From: JAHRAW01 sp963693025
GTDB lineage: Bacteria; Pseudomonadota; Gammaproteobacteria; Arenicellales; Poriferihabitantaceae
DNA: 64,000 nucleotides
NCBI GenBank assembly: GCA_963693025.1
Contig: OY843749.1
Span: 2,170,001-2,234,000, forward strand
Direction: 5' to 3'
The translations under genes and the position numbers were made by a program. The notes under the pieces were generated by a model. That model was not told the origin of the DNA and ran no database searches. It was given only the letters and a program-made list of their open reading frames with translations. Position 1 is the first letter of the stretch. Each line of letters opens with the position of its first letter. This document shows positions 51,864 through 60,569 of this stretch, one piece after another.

Positions 51864-54374
51864 TCAACCCCGCCGCAAGATCGCCGCCGGGCTTTGGCGC
51901 AGGATGCGGCGGCTGCTGGTGACGCCGGTCAAGCCGATGAGCGCGGCTGACAGTAGCGGCACGAGCGGCCACGCCCACCAAGTCGGCGCGTACTCAAGTT
52001 CAAACACGCGTTGGTAGAGTAGCGCGTTGACGACCTCCGCGCCGAGCACGCCGAATAGTCCGGCGAGCAGCCCGATGCCGGCGAATTCGCTCCACTGGCT
52101 GCGCCGCAACAGCGCGCGCTCGGCGCCCAGCGTGCGCAGCAACGCGCCTTCGCGCAGGCGCTCGTCCATGCTTGAGGCGACCGCCGCCAGGGTCACGACC
52201 ACGCCCGCCGCCAGCACGAAGGCGAGGATGGCTTCGGCGGCGAGCGTGACTTGGCGGATGATGTTCGCCACCTGATTGAGAATCGCGTCCATTTCCAGCA
52301 GCGTGATAGAAGGGAAGCGTTTCACCAAGCCGACCAGTTTGCTCTTGTCGTCGCCGTCCAAGTGGAAGGCGTTAATCCAGGTTGACGGCAGGTGGTCGAG
52401 CGCGCCGGGGCTGAAGACGAGGTAGAAATTCGGCTTGAAGTTGTCCCACTGAACGCGGCGTATGTTGCTGACGCGCGCGTGCCATTCCTGCTCGCCGGTG
52501 AACAGCGTCAGACGGTCGCCCGGCGCGATGTTGAGCCGTTGCGCCAACTCGGACTCGACCGACACCAGCGCCTCCGCCTCTGCATCCGCCACCGCCTCAT
52601 CATCCCACCACCGCCCGGCGATGATTTCGTTGTCCGGCGGCAGCGTCCGCGACCAAGTGAGGTTGAGGTCGCGGCGCAGGCTTTCATCGTGCTTCTCCTC
52701 CTTGCTGACATGCTCCACCATCGGCTTGCCGTTCAGCCGCACCAGCCGCCCGCGCACCACCGGATACAACAGCCCGCCGTTGATTTGCTGGTCGTTGAGA
52801 TAATCGCGATACGCCGCGCCGTCGTCTTTTTGTATGTTGAGCACGAAGTGGTTGGGGGCGTCATCGGGAATGCTGTTCTGCCACGCGCCAATCAACTCGG
52901 TGCGAATGAAAATCACCACCAGCATCGCCATGATGGTCAGCCCGAACGCCATCGTCTGCGCCACCGCCTCGCGCCGCCGCCGCACCAGATTGCGCAAGCC
53001 GGCGCGGATTTTCACCGGCATCCCCGGCAACGCCTTGCCCAGCAACGCGAACAAGCCGCGCAACAACACGGCGGTGACCGCCAGCACCGCCGACGCGCCC
53101 GCCATCATCCCCAGCGTCAGCACCGGGTTGCCGGTGTAATACCACATCATCGCCGCCACCAACGCCGCCGCGCCGCCATACACCCCCCACGCCGACGCCG
53201 GCAACGGCGCGAGGTCGTTGCGCAACACGCGCTGCGGCGAGACCGATTTCAGCCGCAGTATGGACGGCAGCGTGAAGCCGATGAGGACGACGAACGACAG
53301 CATCAACCCGGCGCCGAAAGTCGCCCACGAAGCCGGCGCGATGACCGAAGGCAGTAGCGGCGCGATGACCGCCAGCAACCCGGCTTGGGCGAGCCAGCCG
53401 GCGGCGCCGCCGATGACGCCGCCCGCCAGCGCCAGCGCCAGCAACTGCGCGAGGTAAATGATGAGAATGTCGCGCTGCTTGCAGCCCATGCAGCGCAGCA
53501 GCGCGCTGGTGTCGTAGTGCCGCTCGCTGTAATGCCGACCGCTCGCGGCGATGGCGACCGCCGCCAGCAGCAGCGCCACGAGGCTCGCGAGCCCCATATA
53601 TTGTTGCGCCTTGCCGAGCGCTTCGGCGACCGCCGGGCGCTCCTCGCCGAGGCCGCGAATGTGCTGCCCCGGCGCCAGGCGCGGCTCGACCCAGGCGCGG
53701 TATTCCCCGACCGCGCGCGGCGCGCCGGCGAACATGTTGCGGTGCCACACGCGGCTGCCCGGTTGGATGATGCCGGTCGCGTCCAGGTCGTGTTCGCTAA
53801 TCAGCACGCGCGGCGTGAAGCCGTAGAAATTCCTGCCGCGGTCGGGCTCGAAGGCGAGGATGCGGCTAGCCGCGAGGCGCGTGTTGCCGAGTTCTATGAG
53901 GTCGCCCGGCTCCAGTTTGAGCGCGCGCATGACACGCGCCTCCACCCACGCTTCGCCGACCGCCGGTCCCGATTGAACGGCGCGCGTCGCACCATACAAG
54001 CGGTCGGCGACCTTCAAACTGCCCTTCAACGGATAGCCATCGTCCACCGCCTTGACGCCGACCAGCAGGATTTCATCGCCGGCGCTGAGCACGCTCGCAA
54101 ACTGCACCGCGCGCGCCCGCCTGAGCCCGAGTTCATCGGCTTTTTCAAGCAATGCGCGCTCCGCCGGGCGGCTGCTCATCAGCGCCAGGTCGCCGCCGAT
54201 AATGTCGTTGGCGCTCGCCGCCATCGTCACGCTGATGCGCTCGGTGAAGTGCGCGATGGCGGTGTGGCTGGCGATGGCGATAATCAACGCCAGCAGCAAA
54301 ATGGACAACTCGCCGGCCTTCCACTCGCGCCCCAGTTGGCGCGCCGCGAAACGCAGTTGTTGGCGCAGGCTCAT
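51864..54374 (-). CDS. ybbP: FtsX-like ABC transporter permease (YbbP-type)
   Basis: An 836-residue permease with ten membrane segments and two FtsX domains around a large periplasmic region. N-terminal LRQQLRFAARQLGREWKAGELSILLLALIIAIASHTAI and the C-terminal EAILAFVLAAGVVVTLAAVASSMDERLREGALLRTLGAERALLRRSQWSEF are the family signatures. It overlaps the ATPase gene by 4 bp. YbbA-YbbP next to tesA is the standard proteobacterial arrangement; the transported substrate is not established, and a role in envelope lipoprotein or lipid handling is proposed in the literature. Confidence 0.9.
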   Translation of the reverse strand: MSLRQQLRFAARQLGREWKAGELSILLLALIIAIASHTAIAHFTERISVTMAASANDIIGGDLALMSSRPAERALLEKADELGLRRARAVQFASVLSAGDEILLVGVKAVDDGYPLKGSLKVADRLYGATRAVQSGPAVGEAWVEARVMRALKLEPGDLIELGNTRLAASRILAFEPDRGRNFYGFTPRVLISEHDLDATGIIQPGSRVWHRNMFAGAPRAVGEYRAWVEPRLAPGQHIRGLGEERPAVAEALGKAQQYMGLASLVALLLAAVAIAASGRHYSERHYDTSALLRCMGCKQRDILIIYLAQLLALALAGGVIGGAAGWLAQAGLLAVIAPLLPSVIAPASWATFGAGLMLSFVVLIGFTLPSILRLKSVSPQRVLRNDLAPLPASAWGVYGGAAALVAAMMWYYTGNPVLTLGMMAGASAVLAVTAVLLRGLFALLGKALPGMPVKIRAGLRNLVRRRREAVAQTMAFGLTIMAMLVVIFIRTELIGAWQNSIPDDAPNHFVLNIQKDDGAAYRDYLNDQQINGGLLYPVVRGRLVRLNGKPMVEHVSKEEKHDESLRRDLNLTWSRTLPPDNEIIAGRWWDDEAVADAEAEALVSVESELAQRLNIAPGDRLTLFTGEQEWHARVSNIRRVQWDNFKPNFYLVFSPGALDHLPSTWINAFHLDGDDKSKLVGLVKRFPSITLLEMDAILNQVANIIRQVTLAAEAILAFVLAAGVVVTLAAVASSMDERLREGALLRTLGAERALLRRSQWSEFAGIGLLAGLFGVLGAEVVNALLYQRVFELEYAPTWWAWPLVPLLSAALIGLTGVTSSRRILRQSPAAILRRG

Positions 54375-55060
54375 GCGCGGTTTTGCTCGGCGAGCCGCCC
54401 GTCGTCCATCGTGAAGATGCGCCGGCAGCGGTTGGCGAGGTCGGGGTTGTGCGTGACCAGCACCAGCGTGGTGCGGTTTTCGTCGTTCATCGCAAACAGC
54501 AACTCGGCGATGCGCGCGCCGGTTTTGTTGTCGAGGTTGCCGGTGGGCTCGTCGGCGAACAGAATGTCGGGCGCGGTCACGAAGGCGCGGGCGAGCGCGG
54601 CGCGCTGCTGCTCGCCGCCGGACAGTTGCTTCGGGTAGTGGATGCCGCGCGCCTCAAGCCCGACGCGGGCGAGCGCGGATTGCGCGGTGGCGGTGACGTT
54701 GTCGCGGTTCAAAATTTCCAGCGGCAGCATGACATTTTCCAGCGCGGTCAGGTTGGGCATCAGTTGAAAGGACTGGAAGACGAAACCAATGTGGCGCGCG
54801 CGAATCTCGGCGCGCTGGTCTTCGTCCATATCGGTGATGGGGTTGCCGGCAATGTGAATGGCGCCGCCGGAAGGCAGGTCAAGCCCCGCCAGCAGCCCCA
54901 GCAGCGTGGATTTGCCCGACCCGGAAACGCCGACGATGGCAACCGACTCGCCGCGTTGTATACTCATGCGAATGTCCGTCAGGATATGCAACGCCCGCCC
55001 GCCGACCTCGACGGTTTTGTTGACCCCGGTGGTTTCAATGATGTTGTCGATGCGGTTCAT
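54371..55060 (-). CDS. ybbA: ABC transporter ATP-binding protein (YbbA/LolD-type)
   Basis: A 229-residue ATPase for the YbbP permease. Walker A GVSGSGKSTLLG, signature LSGGEQQRAALARAF, Walker B ILFADEPTGNLD and His in LVTHNPDLA are intact. It diverges from tesA with about 90 bp between the starts, so they may share a promoter region. Confidence 0.92.
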   Translation of the reverse strand: MNRIDNIIETTGVNKTVEVGGRALHILTDIRMSIQRGESVAIVGVSGSGKSTLLGLLAGLDLPSGGAIHIAGNPITDMDEDQRAEIRARHIGFVFQSFQLMPNLTALENVMLPLEILNRDNVTATAQSALARVGLEARGIHYPKQLSGGEQQRAALARAFVTAPDILFADEPTGNLDNKTGARIAELLFAMNDENRTTLVLVTHNPDLANRCRRIFTMDDGRLAEQNRA

Positions 55061-55148
55061 GGCTTGAAAGTGTGCAATTATGCGGCATATCTATGACGAG
55101 CATTCGGATTCTCAACCGGCGCCGCGCCAAACTGAAACGACAGACACC

Positions 55149-55796
55149 ATGACGATTGACCCCAAACGCAGGCAAATGGTTGCGCTACTCGCCGCCGTTT
55201 TGATTTCGCCGGCTGCGCTCCCGCTTTCTATATCGTGCCACGCCGCGGAAAAAACAACCATCCTGGTGCTCGGCGACAGTTTGAGTTCGGGCTACGGGCT
55301 CGGCGACGGGGAAGGCTGGGTTGATTTGCTGGCGCGCGACTTCCACCGCCGCGGGTTGAATATTGAACTGGTCAACGACAGCATCAGCGGCGACACCACC
55401 GCCGGCGGCGCCGCGCGCCTGCCCGATGCGCTCAGTCGAATCCAGCCGGCGTGGGTCATCATCGAACTCGGCGGCAACGACGGCTTGCGCGGCGGCTCGC
55501 TGGCGGCGATGGAGCAGAACCTGCTGAAAATGGTGCGCGCGGCGCGCGCCCGCGGCGCCAACCCGGTGCTGCTGGGGATGAAACTGCCGCCCAACTACGG
55601 CGAAAAATACACGCGCGGATTTGAGCAAGTCTATGCGCGCGTCGCCGCCGCCACCGCCACCCCGCTGCTGCCGCTCTTCATCCGCGGCATCGAAGACAAC
55701 CCGCGAATGTTCCAACCCGACCGCATCCACCCCACCGCCGCCGCGCAAACGATTATCGCGCAGAACGTGCGCGAGTTTCTGGCGGAGTTGTTGTGA
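55149..55796 (+). CDS. tesA: GDSL-type lysophospholipase/arylesterase (thioesterase I)
   Basis: A 215-residue periplasmic hydrolase. A signal peptide (KRRQMVALLAAVLISPAALPLSISCHAAE) precedes block I LVLGDSLSSGYGL with the catalytic Ser. Block III is ELGGNDGLRGG and the catalytic Asp/His pair is in QPDRIHPTAAAQ, as in TesA. I chose the ATG at 55149, which places a basic residue pair before the signal core; an upstream in-frame ATG at 55080 would give a non-typical leader. The 3' end overlaps the converging efflux-pump gene by 44 bp. Confidence 0.9.
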   Translation: MTIDPKRRQMVALLAAVLISPAALPLSISCHAAEKTTILVLGDSLSSGYGLGDGEGWVDLLARDFHRRGLNIELVNDSISGDTTAGGAARLPDALSRIQPAWVIIELGGNDGLRGGSLAAMEQNLLKMVRAARARGANPVLLGMKLPPNYGEKYTRGFEQVYARVAAATATPLLPLFIRGIEDNPRMFQPDRIHPTAAAQTIIAQNVREFLAELL

Positions 55797-57018
55797 GGCG
55801 GCGCGCCGCCACCGCCATCGCCACCGTCACCGCCATCAGCCCGGCGATGGTGATGCCGAGCGGCCAGACGCTGCCGGGCAGCAGACTGACCGCGCCCGCC
55901 GCCAGCCCGCCGACCACCATTTCGCTCGCGCCGAGCATCGCGGCTGCCGAGCCCGCGCCGACGCCCTGACCCGCCGCCAGCATCGCCTTGGACGGCGCGA
56001 CCGCGAACAGCGGACCCAGGCCGAAAGTCATGACGGAAAAGGACAGCGCGAAGGCGTTCGGGGTGATTCGCCCGCTCGCCAGCACGCCGATGAAGCAGGC
56101 GCCGCCGAGCAGCACCACGCCCAGCCCGATATTGAGCAGGCGCTCGGTCGCCATGTGATTGACCGCGCGCGTGGAGACCAGACTGCCGACGAAAAAGGTC
56201 GCCACGATGAGAGCTTGGTAGTAGCCGAAACGCTCGGTCGGAATGCCCAGTTGTTCGATGAGCACGAAGGGAGCGCCGGTGATGAAGGCGTAGATGACGC
56301 CCACGCCGACGCTGACCATGCCGGCGTAGGTGATGAAGGCGCGGTTGGCGAGCAGGCTGCGGTAGTTGCCGAGCACGCGCGCCGGCTGCAACGCGCCGCG
56401 GTCGGGCGCGGATGATTCGGGCAGCAGCCGCCAGATTAAAAGGGTGGCGATGATGCCGAGGCCGCCGACCAGGTAGAAGTTGAAATGCCAGCCCAGCCAA
56501 ATATGCACATAGCCGCCGATGATGGGGGCGATGGCGGGTCCGAGGGCAATCCACACGCCGAAAATGGCGAGCGCGCGCACCTGTTGTTTTTCGTCGAACA
56601 AATCCTTCAAGACCGCCATGCCAATGACCGCCTCCGCCGCGCCCATAAATCCCTGCAGCATGCGCGCAACGATGAGTTGCTCGATATTCTGCGCCAGCGC
56701 ACAAGCAAAACTCGCGGCGCTAAACAACCCAATCGCCCCCAACAAAACCGGCTTGCGCCCAAAGCGGTCAGACAACGGCCCGTGAAACATCTGACCAATG
56801 CCAAACATCAGCAAGTTGAGGCTAATCGTAAGCTTAACCATACTAGCCCCAGTCCCAAACACCGCCGGCAAATGCGGCAAACTGGGCGCGTAAATATCGG
56901 TCGACATAACACTAACCGAACTGGCAAGCACCAGAATGGCAACAATCAACGCAAACTGCGGATGCTTGGACCGTTTCACGGGTGGTGGGAGGGGTGGCGG
57001 GGGGATACTATAAACCAC
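55753..57018 (-). CDS. Bcr/CflA-type multidrug efflux protein (MFS)
   Basis: A 421-residue inner-membrane proton antiporter with twelve predicted segments. TM1 ends VSVMSTDIYAPSLPHLP (the Bcr/CflA MSxDxYLPALP motif) and the loop 2-3 motif is GPLSDRFGRKPVLL. RMLQGFMGAAEAV and the TM5 GxxxGPxxGG-type motif (LGPAIAPIIGGY) are present. The start is uncertain: GTG at 57018 or GTG at 56979, neither with a good ribosome site. Probably exports drugs or small peptides. Confidence 0.87.
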   Translation of the reverse strand: MVYSIPPPPLPPPVKRSKHPQFALIVAILVLASSVSVMSTDIYAPSLPHLPAVFGTGASMVKLTISLNLLMFGIGQMFHGPLSDRFGRKPVLLGAIGLFSAASFACALAQNIEQLIVARMLQGFMGAAEAVIGMAVLKDLFDEKQQVRALAIFGVWIALGPAIAPIIGGYVHIWLGWHFNFYLVGGLGIIATLLIWRLLPESSAPDRGALQPARVLGNYRSLLANRAFITYAGMVSVGVGVIYAFITGAPFVLIEQLGIPTERFGYYQALIVATFFVGSLVSTRAVNHMATERLLNIGLGVVLLGGACFIGVLASGRITPNAFALSFSVMTFGLGPLFAVAPSKAMLAAGQGVGAGSAAAMLGASEMVVGGLAAGAVSLLPGSVWPLGITIAGLMAVTVAMAVAARRLTTTPPETRARSAR

Positions 57019-57069
57019 TCGTCATTCTAACTACTCGTCATTCCAAATACCCGTCATTCCCAAATACCC

Positions 57070-57161
57070 GTCATTCTCGAGCGTTAGTGTCCGTTGCCGC
57101 CGCGCTTTTTCTTTTAAGCGGCGGCTTACCGGACACTTACGACCTCGAGAATCTCCCTAAG
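57070..57161 (+). repeat. Dispersed palindromic repeat, plus orientation (best-matched arms)
   Basis: In this copy the outer arms ATTCTCGAG and CTCGAGAAT match perfectly, as do AGTGTCCG/CGGACACT and GCCGCCGC/GCGGCGGC, so the unit is one long interrupted hairpin of ~80 bp followed by CTCCCTAAG. It opens the 667-bp gene-free gap before surE. Confidence 0.9.
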
Positions 57162-57249
57162 GTTGGCACGAACTTGAACAAAGCGGGCGAAGCAGGCGGC
57201 GAGTAAGCCGCCACTCCCGCTTTCTTGCGAGCGAGAAACCCAAACCTCG

Positions 57250-57375
57250 CCATTCCGGCAGTCTTTTGAGCCGGAATCCATGTGTCTTAGGTCGGTGGCG
57301 TTGGAACTTAAGACACTGTATGGATTCCGGATACGAGAAAAATATAGTCGCTGCGTTCCTTATTTTTCTACGTTC
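57250..57375. repeat. Nested inverted repeat with GAAAAATATAGTCGCT module
   Basis: CCATTCCGGCAGTCTTTTGA, GCCGGAATCCA, then TGTGTCTTA ... TAAGACAC, TGGATTCCGG, the module GAAAAATATAGTCGCTgcgt with CCTTATTTTTCTA, and TTCCGGAATGGCG. Parts pair with each other as nested arms. Related module at 47201. No gene visible. Confidence 0.65.
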
Positions 57376-57446
57376 CGGAATGGCGGCGTTGGGGTATTCG
57401 GAAGGGTGGGTGGTGGTGTTTGGGCTTCGGTAAAGTCCACGCTAGC

Positions 57447-57538
57447 CTTAGGGAGATTCCCGAGGACGCAAGTGTCCGTAAGCCGCCGCTTAACAGAAAA
57501 AGCGCGGCGGCAAACGGACACTAACGCTCGAGAATGAC
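57447..57538 (-). repeat. Dispersed palindromic repeat, minus orientation
   Basis: CTTAGGGAGATTCCCGAGGA at the left and CGCTCGAGAATGAC at the right, with the GC-rich stem around AACAGAAAAAGC. It faces the plus copy at 57070, giving a head-on pair 285 bp apart. Confidence 0.88.
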
Positions 57539-57685
57539 GAGGTTTTTGGTTGGGAATTCCCGCATAACCCCAAGTCGTTTCCCCCCAAACACAGACTTCG
57601 CCGGCAAACCAATCCACAACATGTAGCCGCATAAACCAACCCAATAATGTGACATTTGCCCGCCAAAGCGGTATAAATCCCGCCA

Positions 57686-58498
57686 ATGAAAATCCTGCTG
57701 AGCAATGACGACGGTTACCGTGCGCCGGGGTTGGTGGTGTTGGCTGGGGCGTTGGGGTCTTTGGCGCCGCGGGTTGAGGTGACCGTGGTGGCGCCCGAGC
57801 GGAATTGTAGCGGCGCCAGCAACTCGTTGTCGTTGAACCGCTCGTTGCGGGTTGAGCGGAGCCGCAACGGGTTTTATTATGTCGATGGAACCCCGGCGGA
57901 CTGCGTTCACCTGGCGGTCAACGGGATGCTCGATTTCCAGCCGGACATGGTGGTCGCCGGCATCAACCATGGACCCAACCTCGGCGATGATGTGATTTAT
58001 TCGGGCACCGTGGCCGCCGCCATCGAGGGGCGGTTTCTCGGCTTGCCGGCGATTGCGGTCTCGCTGGCGGGCGTTGAGATGAAGCACTATCCGAGCGCCG
58101 CCGAGGTGGTCATCCGGGCGCTCGAGCATTTGCGCGCGCAGCCCCTGCCGCAGGATACGATATTGAATATCAATGTGCCCGACCTGCCCGCCGATGCGTT
58201 GCGCGGGCTGACGGCGACGCGGCTTGGCGCGCGGCATCAGGCGCAGCCGATTATCGAAGAGACGCCGCCCGTTGCGGAGGATGCGGAGGAAGCCGGGGAA
58301 GCCGGGGAAGCCGCACACGCTTCGCAGCGTCGCGCTTTCCGCATCGGCGCACCGGGCGCCGGCGCCGATGCCGGACCGGGAACCGACTTTTACGCGGTGC
58401 GCGCCGGGGAGGTGTCCGTCACCCCGCTGCAAATCGACATGACGCGCCGCCATTCGGTGGAGCCTATCGCCGACTGGCTGGCGGGGATGACCCTGTGA
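57686..58498 (+). CDS. surE: 5'/3'-nucleotidase SurE
   Basis: A 270-residue metal-dependent phosphatase acting on nucleoside monophosphates and short polyphosphate. MKILLSNDDGYRAPGLVVL with the metal-binding DD, VVAPERNCSGASNSLSL, and VVAGINHGPNLGDDVIYSGTVAAAIEG are the SurE motifs. It is ~15-20 residues longer than usual owing to an acidic insert (EDAEEAGEAGEAAHAS) before the conserved GPGTDFYAV. The stop overlaps the GTG of pcm (GTGA). First gene of the surE-pcm-yqaA-nlpD set. Confidence 0.94.
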   Translation: MKILLSNDDGYRAPGLVVLAGALGSLAPRVEVTVVAPERNCSGASNSLSLNRSLRVERSRNGFYYVDGTPADCVHLAVNGMLDFQPDMVVAGINHGPNLGDDVIYSGTVAAAIEGRFLGLPAIAVSLAGVEMKHYPSAAEVVIRALEHLRAQPLPQDTILNINVPDLPADALRGLTATRLGARHQAQPIIEETPPVAEDAEEAGEAGEAAHASQRRAFRIGAPGAGADAGPGTDFYAVRAGEVSVTPLQIDMTRRHSVEPIADWLAGMTL

Positions 58499-59205
58499 GC
58501 CTTCCCGACGCCACCAATTCAACGCCCATGACTCAGCCCTATTCACGGCAAAAAGAAGGCATCGGCATGACCTCGCTGCGCACCCGGCGGCGCCTGATTG
58601 AGCGCTTGCGCGAGCAGGGCATTCGCAGCGAAGCGATTTTGGCGGTCATCGAAAAAACCCCGCGCCACCTGTTTCTCGACGAGGCGCTGGCGCACCGCGC
58701 CTACGAAGACACCGCGCTGCCCATTGGCCGCAACCAGACGATTTCGCAGCCGTTCATCGTGGCGTTGATGACCGAGATGCTGTTGGACGGCGGCATCGAA
58801 ATCAAAAAAGCGCTCGAGGTGGGCACCGGCTGCGGCTACCAGAGCGCCGTGCTCGCGCAGTTGGTCAACTGGGTGTTCACCATCGAGCGCATCGGCTCGC
58901 TGCAACGCCAAGCCAAAGCGCTGCTGCCGGAACTGGGCTACCGCAACATCAGTTACTTGAACGCCGACGGCTTTGCCGGCTGGGAGAGCAACCAGCCGTT
59001 CGACGGCATACTCGTAACCGCCGCCCCGCCCGAAGTGCCGCTGAGCCTGCTCGAACAACTGGCGCTCGGCGGGCGGCTGGTGATTCCGGTCGGCGACAGC
59101 GCCCGGCAGCGGCTGCGAGTGATTACGCGCACCCCGCGCGGCTTCGACGAGCAACTGCGCGAAGCGGTGCGCTTTGTGCCGATGCTCGGCGGGCGCGCGC
59201 GCTAA
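58495..59205 (+). CDS. pcm: Protein-L-isoaspartate O-methyltransferase
   Basis: A 236-residue repair enzyme that methylates L-isoaspartyl residues in damaged proteins. The pre-core IEKTPRHLFLDEALAHRAYEDTALPIGRNQTISQPFIVALMTEML, SAM motif ALEVGTGCGYQSAVLAQL and VTAAPPEVPLSLLEQLALGGRLVIPVG match Pcm. The GTG start overlaps surE; an ATG at 58567 begins the conserved part and would give a 212-residue protein. Confidence 0.94.
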   Translation: MSLPDATNSTPMTQPYSRQKEGIGMTSLRTRRRLIERLREQGIRSEAILAVIEKTPRHLFLDEALAHRAYEDTALPIGRNQTISQPFIVALMTEMLLDGGIEIKKALEVGTGCGYQSAVLAQLVNWVFTIERIGSLQRQAKALLPELGYRNISYLNADGFAGWESNQPFDGILVTAAPPEVPLSLLEQLALGGRLVIPVGDSARQRLRVITRTPRGFDEQLREAVRFVPMLGGRAR

Positions 59206-59231
59206 CCGGTGGCGGCGGCGATGGCAAGGCG

Positions 59232-59810
59232 ATGAAAATTTTCGCTCCCCTGTATGCCAAAGCGCTGGCGTGGTCGCGTCATCCGCACGCCGAGCGCTAT
59301 CTGGCTGGCGTCAGTTTTGTGGAATCCTCCTTCTTCCCGGTGCCGACCGCGGTGATGCTCGCGCCCATGGTTCTTGCCAACCGCGCTCGCGCCTGGCGGC
59401 TGGCGGCGCTGGCGACCGTCACCTCCGTGCTCGGCGGGGTGTTCGGCTACCTCATCGGCTATTTTTTATTCGACCAACTCGGGCAACCGATTATCGATTT
59501 TTACAACGCCGCGGCGAAGTTCGCCGCCATGCAAGCGTGGTTCGGCGAATACGGCGTGTGGCTGGTGTTGCTGGCGGGCGTCACGCCGATTCCCTACAAG
59601 ATTTTCACCATCGCCTCCGGGCTGCTCGGCTTGCCCATCGTGCTGTTCGTGCTGGCGTCCGTCGTCGGGCGCGCGTCCCAATTCTTTCTGGTGGCGGGGC
59701 TGCTGTGGTGGGGCGGGGAAGCCATCGAGCGCGTGCTGGCGAAGTGGATTGAGCCGCTCGGCTGGGGCGTCATCGCGCTGGCGGTGGCGGGCTACTGGTG
59801 GCTGCGCTGA
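59232..59810 (+). CDS. yqaA: YqaA-family membrane protein (DedA/SNARE-associated superfamily)
   Basis: A 192-residue inner-membrane protein with four or five hydrophobic segments. The conserved pieces FVESSFFPVPTAVMLAPM and LLAGVTPIPYKIFTIASGLLGLPI are the two halves of the family's re-entrant repeat. Function is not established, though relatives include lipid scramblase-like DedA proteins. Between pcm and nlpD, as in many gammaproteobacteria. Confidence 0.88.
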   Translation: MKIFAPLYAKALAWSRHPHAERYLAGVSFVESSFFPVPTAVMLAPMVLANRARAWRLAALATVTSVLGGVFGYLIGYFLFDQLGQPIIDFYNAAAKFAAMQAWFGEYGVWLVLLAGVTPIPYKIFTIASGLLGLPIVLFVLASVVGRASQFFLVAGLLWWGGEAIERVLAKWIEPLGWGVIALAVAGYWWLR

Positions 59811-59811
59811 C

Positions 59812-60561
59812 ATGATTCGCATCCTCATCATCGGCATGCTCGCCCTGCTCGTGGCCGCCTGCGCCACCGCACCGGGGCTGGCGCCGGTCATCAACAAATC
59901 GCCGCACCGCGTCATCCCCGCCACCACCACGGCGATGAAGGGCGATTCCATTTACAGCATCGCGTGGCGCTTCGGGTTGGACTATAAAAAAATCGCCAAG
60001 TGGAACGGCCTAGGCAAACCGTACGCCATTCGCCCCGGGCAACGCCTGCGCCTGCGCTCGACGGGCTCGGCAACCACGGCGGCTGCCGGCAAGCCCAAAC
60101 CCGAAACGCCCGCGGCGGCGCCCAAAATCGCCAAGCCGGGCGTCATCCCCAAAGCAGCCGAGCCCGCGCAACCCGCGGCCACCGCGGCGGCGGCGGCGCC
60201 AAGCCAATGGAACTGGCCCGCCAAAGGAAAACTCATCGGCAAATTTTCACGCAACAAAGGGCAAAACGGCATCAAAATCGCGGGCGCCGCCGGCAGCGCA
60301 ATTCGCTCGACCGCCGCCGGCGAAGTGGTCTATGCCGGCGAGGGCTTGCGCGGCTACGGCAAGTTAATCATCGTCAAACACTCGCCATCCTACCTGAGCG
60401 CCTACGCGCACAACCGCAAAATCATGGTAGCCGAAGGCGAGCGCATCGCCTCGGGCCAACAAATCGCACAAATGGGCAACACCGGCGCCGACCGCACCAT
60501 GCTGCACTTCGAAATCCGAAAAAACGGCGACCCACTCGACCCGCTTAAGTTTTTGAATTGA
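59812..60561 (+). CDS. nlpD: Lipoprotein NlpD, amidase activator
   Basis: A 249-residue outer-membrane lipoprotein. Lipobox LLVAAC (Cys about residue 17) ends the signal. A LysM domain follows (GDSIYSIAWRFGLDYKKIAKWNGLGKPYAIRPGQRLRL, about 44-82), then an Ala/Pro/Lys-rich linker (~85-130), then a peptidase-M23 domain (~135-249). The metal-binding positions are degenerate (NGIKIAGAAG in place of HxGxD, LHFEIRKNG), as in NlpD, which activates the amidase AmiC rather than cutting peptidoglycan. ATG one base after the yqaA stop. Confidence 0.9.
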   Translation: MIRILIIGMLALLVAACATAPGLAPVINKSPHRVIPATTTAMKGDSIYSIAWRFGLDYKKIAKWNGLGKPYAIRPGQRLRLRSTGSATTAAAGKPKPETPAAAPKIAKPGVIPKAAEPAQPAATAAAAAPSQWNWPAKGKLIGKFSRNKGQNGIKIAGAAGSAIRSTAAGEVVYAGEGLRGYGKLIIVKHSPSYLSAYAHNRKIMVAEGERIASGQQIAQMGNTGADRTMLHFEIRKNGDPLDPLKFLN

Positions 60562-60569
60562 CCGCGCCG

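Noticed and set aside
52392..54638. Long plus-strand frames over ybbP and ybbA (321 and 417 codons)
   Set aside because: Repetitive Arg/His/Gln-rich translations opposite two well-conserved ABC genes; shadows.
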